The notes under the pieces were generated by a model. The model saw only the letters and a list, made by a program, of their open reading frames with translations, did no database searches and was not told where the DNA came from. This document shows positions 58,570-64,000 of a stretch of 64,000 bases of DNA, piece after piece. Source of the stretch: Gambelia wislizenii (lineage: Eukaryota > Chordata > Lepidosauria > Squamata > Crotaphytidae); contig JAUMIR010000003.1 in the NCBI GenBank assembly GCA_030847615.1, forward strand, positions 27,216,501-27,280,500, given 5' to 3'. The first letter of the stretch is position 1; each line of letters opens with the position of its first letter. Made by a program: the position numbers and the translations under genes.

Positions 58570-58745
58570 ACAGGGTCAACTTAGCCACAGTAATTCAGGT
58601 ACGGGTAACTTTCAGACTAGACTACTGCAATGCACTCTGTGTGTGGTTGACCTCAAAGATGACTCGCAAAATGCAGCTAGTGCAAAAGGCAGCAACTAGA
58701 TGGTTACATTGCATAGAAACCATATAACACCCATATTCAAGGAGT
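58570..58745 (+). mobile_element. Old L2 fragment
   Basis: Reads RLDYCNALCVWL, then KMQLVQKAATRWL, matching HLDFCNALYMGLP...KLQLVQNMAARV of the L2 at 24.5 kb. Confidence 0.7.
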
Positions 58746-58980
58746 TGCATTGACTAGGGATGTAAGAATGTCATGTCCCATTGCGAGACATACTTTTTCC
58801 TTACCTCCCTTAACATGGCCATGTAGTGACCAGGGAAGCGGGGGCAGCTGATGATCTCTTGGCTATGTTCTGTTAGCTGATGCACAATTTCAACACCACC
58901 ACCATTGTTAATATTAACTGTAATTATATTTGGATTTGCCCCCAAAAGCAGGACTCAAGGCAGCTGAAATAAATAAAATA

Positions 58981-60960
58981 CAGTTGGCCCTCTGTATCCA
59001 CGGATTTAGAATCATAGAATCATAGAATTGCAGAGTTGGAAGAGACCACGAGGGCCATCCAGTCCAACCCCCCTGCCACGCAGGAAATCACAATCAAAGC
59101 ATCCCCGACAGATGGCCATCCAGCCTCTGTTTAAAGACCTCCAAGGAAGGAGACCCCACCACGCTCCGAGGGAGTGTGTTCCACTGCCGAACAGCTCTTA
59201 CTGTCAAAAAGTTCCTCCTCATGTTGAGGTGGAATCTCTGTTCCTGGAGCTTGCACCCATTGCTCCGTGTTCCAGTCTCTAGAGCAGCAGAAAACAAGCC
59301 TGCTCCATCCTCAGCGTGACATCCCTTCATATACTTAAACAGGGCTATCATATCGCCTCTAAACCGTCTTTTTTCCAGGCTAAACATACCCAGCTCCCTA
59401 AGTCTCTCCTCATAAGGCATTGTTTCCAGACCTTTCACCATTTTAGTTGCCCTTCTCTGGACACGCTCCAATTTGTCAATATCCTTTCTGAATTGTGGTG
59501 CCCAGAACTGGACACAGTATTCTAAGTGAGGTCTGACCAAGGCAGAATAGAGTGGCACTATTACTTCCCTTGATCTAGACACTATACTTCTATTGATACA
59601 GCCCAAAATTGCATTGGCCTTTTTAGCTGCTGCATCACACTGTTGGCTCATGTTCAACTTGTGGTCTACTAGGACTCCTAGATCCCTTTCGCATGTAGTC
59701 TCATTCAGCCAGGTCTCTCCCATCCTATATTTATGCATTTCATTTTTCCGCCCTAAATGCAGTACTTTACATTTCTCCGTATTGAATTTCATTTTGTTAG
59801 CTTTGGCCCAGCTCTCCAGTCTATCCAGGTCATTCTGAATTTTGATCCTGTCCTCTAGGGTATTAGCTACTCCTCCCAATTTGGTGTCATCTGCAAATTT
59901 GATAAGTATGCCCCTAATTCCCTCATCTAAGTCATTGATAAAGATGTTGAATAGCACTGGGCCCAGGACAGAACCCTGTGGCACCCCACTGGTCACATCT
60001 TTCCAAGATGAAGAGGAGCCACTGCTGAGCACCCTTTGGGTTCAGCCGGTCAACCAATTACAAATCCATTGGACAGTTAACTTGTCTAGCCCACATTCTA
60101 CAAGCTTGTTTGCAAGAATGTCATGGGGAACCTTGTCAAAGGCCTTACTGAAATCAAGGTATGCAATGTCCACAGCATTCCCTTCATCTACCAAGCTGGT
60201 AACTTTATCAAAAAAAGAGATCAGATTAGTCTGGCATGACTTGTTTCTCTGAAACCCATGCTGACTTTTTGTGATTATGGCATTGCCTTCTAAATGTTCA
60301 CAGACTCTCTGTTTAATGATCTGTTCTAGAATCTTCCCTGGTATTGATGTCAGACTAACTGGACGATAGTTGTTGGGATCCTCTTTTTTCCCCTTTTTGA
60401 AGATGGGAACAACGTTTGCCCTCCTCCAGTCTGCTGGGACTTCTCCTGTTCTCCAGGAGTTCTCAAAGATTATTGCCAATGGCTCTGAGATTATATTTGC
60501 CAGCTCTTTTAATACTCTTGGATGTAGTTCATCTGGTCCTGGAGATTTAAATTCATTTAGATTAAGAAGGTATTCCTGTACTACCTCTTTACTTATTTTG
60601 AGCTGGATTTCCCCTTTTGTGTCCTCTGTTCCATTCTCCTCAGGTTGGTCCTCCTTTTCCTTTTCTGAAAACACTGAGGCAAAGAAGGTGTTGAATAATT
60701 CTGCCTTTTCTTTGTCCCCTGTTAGCATTTTGCCATCTTCTCCATGTAGCGGCCCTATCATTTCCTTCTTCCTCCTTTTGCTGCGGACATACCCAGAAAT
60801 TTAGTATCCATGGATTTAAGTATTCACAGCTTGAAAATATTCTTAAAAAAATAATAACCCAAAAAGCAAACCTTTACTTTGCCATCTTATATAAGGGACA
60901 CCATTTTGCTATGCCATTGCATATAATGGGACTTGAGTATTAACAGATTTTGGTATCCAT
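58981..60960 (+). mobile_element. MER2-like Tigger MITE interrupted by CR1
   Basis: Starts after TA with CAGTTGGCCCTCTGTATCCA; after the CR1 it resumes GTATCCATGGATTTAAGTAT...ATATAATGGGACTTGAGTAT. The right end is replaced by a SINE head piece near 60965. Confidence 0.7.
59010..60798 (-). mobile_element. CR1 LINE, 1.8 kb, nearly intact RT
   Basis: Minus strand 60761-60042 then 60032-59094 is one frame broken by a single TGA: TFFASVFSEKE, FKSPGPDELHPRVLKELA, VPIFKKGKKEDPNNYRPVSL, AYLDFSKAFDKVPH, NWLTG, [stop], GVPQGSVLGPVLFNIFINDL, catalytic [29 protein letters not shown], to the CR1 3' octamers. Endonuclease absent (5'-truncated). ATTTAG occurs at both borders (59004-59009, 60799-60804). Confidence 0.93.
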
Positions 60961-60964
60961 GTCT

Positions 60965-61012
60965 CCCAGAGTCTTAATCCAGCACTCAAACCGCTACCCT
61001 ATACTGGCCTTT
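60965..61012 (-). mobile_element. SINE head remnant
   Basis: CCAGAGTCTTAATCCAGCAC, TCAAACCGCTACCCTATACT: complement of the Sauria-type head only. Confidence 0.55.
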
Positions 61013-61734
61013 GAATTAAATTGTTAATGATGTTAAAAACTATTTAACACAAAATTTTAAAAGACTATTTAAAAAACCAGCACAATTAATACAACACAGT
61101 AAGTCTTTCAAAGGCATTGGAAGCCTGCAAGAGGTCCAACAGAACCAATAGGGGGACACACCCTATCCCATTCCTGGTGGAGATTGTCTGCCAAGATGAC
61201 CAAAATTGTTTCTGTTTCATATCCAGGACTGAAATCAGATTGAAATGGATTAGGTTAGCCTATTTTGGTGGTGTTTTTAAACAAATGATTCCCCTTTCCC
61301 CCTTTATATTTGTATGAGGTTCTGTTGTGTGGAAGTTTTTTGTTTGTTTGTTTAATGAAGGAAAGAAAATAAAGATTTAGAGAAAGTAGGTAGATTTTTT
61401 CCCCTAACTCTTAAGACTGGAGCATAGAAATTGTCCACCAGAGCAGATTTACAGTAGATTGGGAAGAGACAAAAGGTATTTTCTACAGATCATTGCCAGT
61501 TTGTGGAATTTGGACACGAGTCTCCTGTTTTGAGAGAAAAGCAGATTTTTTTCCCCTACTGCAATTGCTATAACACAGTACCATTGGCTATGCTGGATAG
61601 GGCTGATGGGAGTTTTAGGCCAGAAACATCTGGAAGAACACATTTGCCCAGCTAGGCCTAGATGGAACTTTGGCTCAGTCCTTTGAGAACTTGTCCCATG
61701 TTTTGCTCTAAGGACATTTGCTGTTTGATATTGA

Positions 61735-61840
61735 ATGTTCATTGTTAAATATTGTGAAGGTTTTTTAATTGACTCTCTCTAGGAGCTGCCTTGGGTCCCA
61801 CTCTGGGGGAAAAGGTGGTACAAACAAAATAAATAGGGAA
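61735..61840 (+). mobile_element. L2-type 3' tail
   Basis: GAGCTGCCTTGGGTCCCACT, GGGGGAAAAGGTGGTACAAA, AATAAATAGG. Confidence 0.45.
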
Positions 61841-62480
61841 AACAACCATGAGGAAAGCTTAATGGACACCATGTGGAATAGGCTCTCTGGTCTTGTCTCC
61901 TGCTCTTGAGTAGGACAGGGGACCTCTGATTGCTTTCACAGTGTTGCTTGAGGATATTGTGTTACTGTTGCAAATTTTAAAAAGTTAAAATAAAGGAGAA
62001 ATAAAATGTGTTTCTGTCCTAGCCAGATGTTTTTCTTTTCTTTTTAACCAGTATTTAAAAGGTTTTAATTAAATGCCAATGGGGTTTGTTCCTGATCTCC
62101 AGAAGCTTAGTTTCATCCCTGGAAGAAGCCAATTAACAAACTAATTATGGTGTTGTGCTTGAAGTCTAGCATCCCATGCAGAGAGTCATCAGCACTTTAC
62201 TAATTATGCTCGTTAGGCATCCTGATTTATTGACAAATACATGAAAAATTATTTATGCTATAACCTATATGTTCCTCCCTTGTTAAGTGTGGAATATGGC
62301 AGTCAGAAAAGAAATGTTTTTATGAAATGTTTCCTTTATCTGTTTTTTATGTGTCTTTTTAGGAGTTTGTATAGTTTTGATGAAAATATCTCTTTCCAGA
62401 GGATTTAAACTATGTGAATGATGAGGCTGAAGATGAGGGATAAATCTGGACACAAAGTCACTTCCAAGTTTATTGTAGAC

Positions 62481-62611
62481 CAGTGGTTCTCAGTCTTTGG
62501 TTCTCCAGGTGGACTTCAACTCCTATAGGCCTTGCCTAGTATGTCCAATGGTCAGGGGTTCTGGGGGTTGAGACTGAAAATAACTGAAGGACCAAAGGTT
62601 GAGAACCACTA
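62481..62611. mobile_element. hAT-type MITE
   Basis: Ends CAGTGGTTCTCAGTCTTTGG and complement TAGTGGTTCTCAACCTTTGG, 131 bp. The 8-bp flanks (TTGTAGAC/CATTAGAC) match at only five positions, suggesting age. It abuts the next MITE. Confidence 0.75.
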
Positions 62612-62622
62612 CATTAGACTAA

Positions 62623-62846
62623 GGACTTTATCACACTACACTGTTATAGTGTTATTATTCCACTTTAACTGCTATGGCTGCCTCCTGTGGAATTCTGGGG
62701 TTTGTAGTTTGGTGAGGCACTAGAGCTCTCTAGCTGAGAATGCTAAATGTCCCTCCCTAAACTACAAATCCCGGGATTCCACAGGGGGTAGCCAGAGCAG
62801 TTAAAGTGAAATAATGGTGCTATAACAGTGTAGTGTGATGATCTCC
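62623..62846. mobile_element. 224-bp Harbinger-like MITE
   Basis: TAA duplications at 62620-62622 and 62847-62849. Ends GGACTTTATCACACTACACT and complement GGAGATCATCACACTACACT, continuing to CACTATAACAG. Aligns full-length to 51587-51810. Confidence 0.88.
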
Positions 62847-63804
62847 TAAGAAAGCATAGCAATTTTATGGACAGAAACCAATCAATAGCTAGTAGAATCA
62901 ACTGATTGTGTCATTTGTTGAAGAAAATGAACCTCTTGAAATTCTCCACACTATTTGTGGCTGACAAAATAGGGAGCAACATTTCACCAGATATTCTCCA
63001 TGGGAAAGATCAGTTCCCTCAACAGTTTTTCAGGGTTGAAGTTCACCATTAGCTGTGTAGCCTAGCTTCTTCCTTTCCCCCTAAATTGTAAAAGGAGGAA
63101 AATAGCATGCCTTAAGCATGCTGCTAATGAATGCTCTAGCTGTGAACAATTAAATCAGGTGAATAGCTCTTATCTAACTTCCGTGCATATTATGAAGGAA
63201 AAGAGTGGTGCATTTAAAACTTGAGAGTCTTACTGTAGAATTCTTACAGAACCAAAGCTGGAGAATCCATATTATAATTCAGGGTCCAGTTCCATCACTT
63301 GTTTCTATCATTTTTCTGGCCTCTTGGAACAGATAATAATGGTTTTGTAGGTTAGATATGAAGTGTGAGGGACATAGCTCTTCTCTTCAGATCCCTGAAG
63401 AAAGGAATTAAATCTAAGGGAAGGACCAGAACCAATAGCTCTCAAAGACTGTGCCACCAGTATGTAAGTGATATGTTTAGAGCAGAGGTGAGGAAAGTAT
63501 GGCCCATGAGCCACATGTGGTCCCAAAACTATTTTTGTGGTCTCCAAGGATCTCTGTATCCCCAGCTTCCCAGGTTTTTTGGAAGAGGTGAAGGTTTCCC
63601 CAAGTGCCAGTAGTGCTCCTAAAGCCTCTAGGTAAAACCAGGTGATATACTGACCATAGTAAAGATGAACTCAATGATGGCATGTAATATTTTACTTTAT
63701 TTTATTTTAAGTATTTCTGCATCACCTCCCAACCCACAAGGGCTCCTGAGCTGATGAACAAATAAAAGCTAATTACAACGATGCAAAGATAAAAAAATAA
63801 AGGT

Positions 63805-64000
63805 ATCAGTTCTGGACATCACAATTCAAAAAGGATATTGAGAAATTGGAGCGTGTCCAGAGAAGAGCAACTAAAGTGGTGAAAGGTCTGGAACGAGGCC
63901 TTATGAGGAAAGACTTAGGGAGCTGGGTATGTTGGAAAAAAGATGGTTAAGGGGTGATATGATAGCCTTGTTTAAGTATTTGAAAGGGTGTCACATTGAG
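63805..64000 (+). mobile_element. CR1 fragment cut by the window end
   Basis: QFWTSQFKKDIEKLERVQRR-type coding then KVVKGLE, with a one-base deletion and a missing FSL segment; aligns to 9190-9385. Confidence 0.8.

Larger units (their letters stand above)
48828..64000 (+). other. GOLIM4: GOLIM4 intron 1 (5' part, continues past the window)
   Basis: No segment after the donor matches the next expected GOLIM4 residues (the start of the lumenal coiled coil), so I infer that intron 1 is at least 15.2 kb. It is filled by SINEs, an LTR, LINEs in both orientations and MITEs, listed separately. Stretches 48960-51548, 52260-52950, 53160-55100 (apart from a weak MIR-like or old SINE remnant near 53290-53510), 57970-58570, 61015-62480 and 62850-63800 show only decayed repeat scraps or nothing I recognise. 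Confidence 0.75.

Overview
The window looks like nuclear DNA of a squamate reptile (lizard). Reasons: RTE/BovB and CR1 LINEs sit side by side with tRNA-headed SINEs of the Sauria type (tails resembling RTE 3' ends, ending in GTTGTT/AACAAC), 5S-rRNA-headed SINEs, L2 LINEs whose coding part is still open, and many short DNA transposons. An iguanian is my best guess, but this is inference only. There are no bacterial-style operons, CRISPR arrays, rRNA genes or functional tRNA genes.

Only one host gene is supported: the 5' end of GOLIM4 (Golgi integral membrane protein 4, GPP130) on the + strand. Its CpG-island promoter spans about 47.4-48.1 kb. The first coding exon is 48641-48827, with a clean splice donor, and 48828 to the window end is the beginning of a large intron. 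A candidate non-coding 5' exon and UTR intron (47819-48421) and short upstream ORFs precede the start codon.

The other ~46 kb upstream is intergenic and dominated by transposable elements. From left to right: an L2 3' end, several copies of one high-copy LINE family with a C-terminal C2HC finger (1.2, 4.5, 23.8, 38.8, 40.8, 42.3 and 57.1 kb), 5S-derived SINEs (4.3 and 7.0 kb), BovB fragments (7.7, 14.8, 28.3 and 36.6 kb), a CR1 split by a Harbinger-like MITE (9.0-9.9 kb), solo LTRs with TG...CA ends (12.2, 12.8, 15.2, 19.5, 34.1 and 55.8 kb, probably also 3.5 kb), an L2 with a 345-codon open RT segment (24.5-25.8 kb), and TA-flanked Tigger/pogo-like MITEs (19.7, 26.2, 40.3, 43.7, 53.0, 56.9 and 59.0 kb). 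Insertion order can often be read from nesting and target-site duplications.

Two structures go beyond ordinary repeats. (1) From 45.25 to 47.38 kb a higher-order tandem array runs into the GOLIM4 promoter. It alternates AT-rich units with four copies of a segment that is also present, CpG-rich, at the edge of the CpG island (47.42-47.55 kb). The upstream copies have lost almost all CpGs, mostly by changes to TG/CA. (2) From 31.6 to 33.2 kb a GC-rich block is built of tandem long hairpins of two kinds, with no recognisable transposon ends.

Long ORFs in these GC-rich or repetitive blocks are open only because of composition and I do not call them genes.
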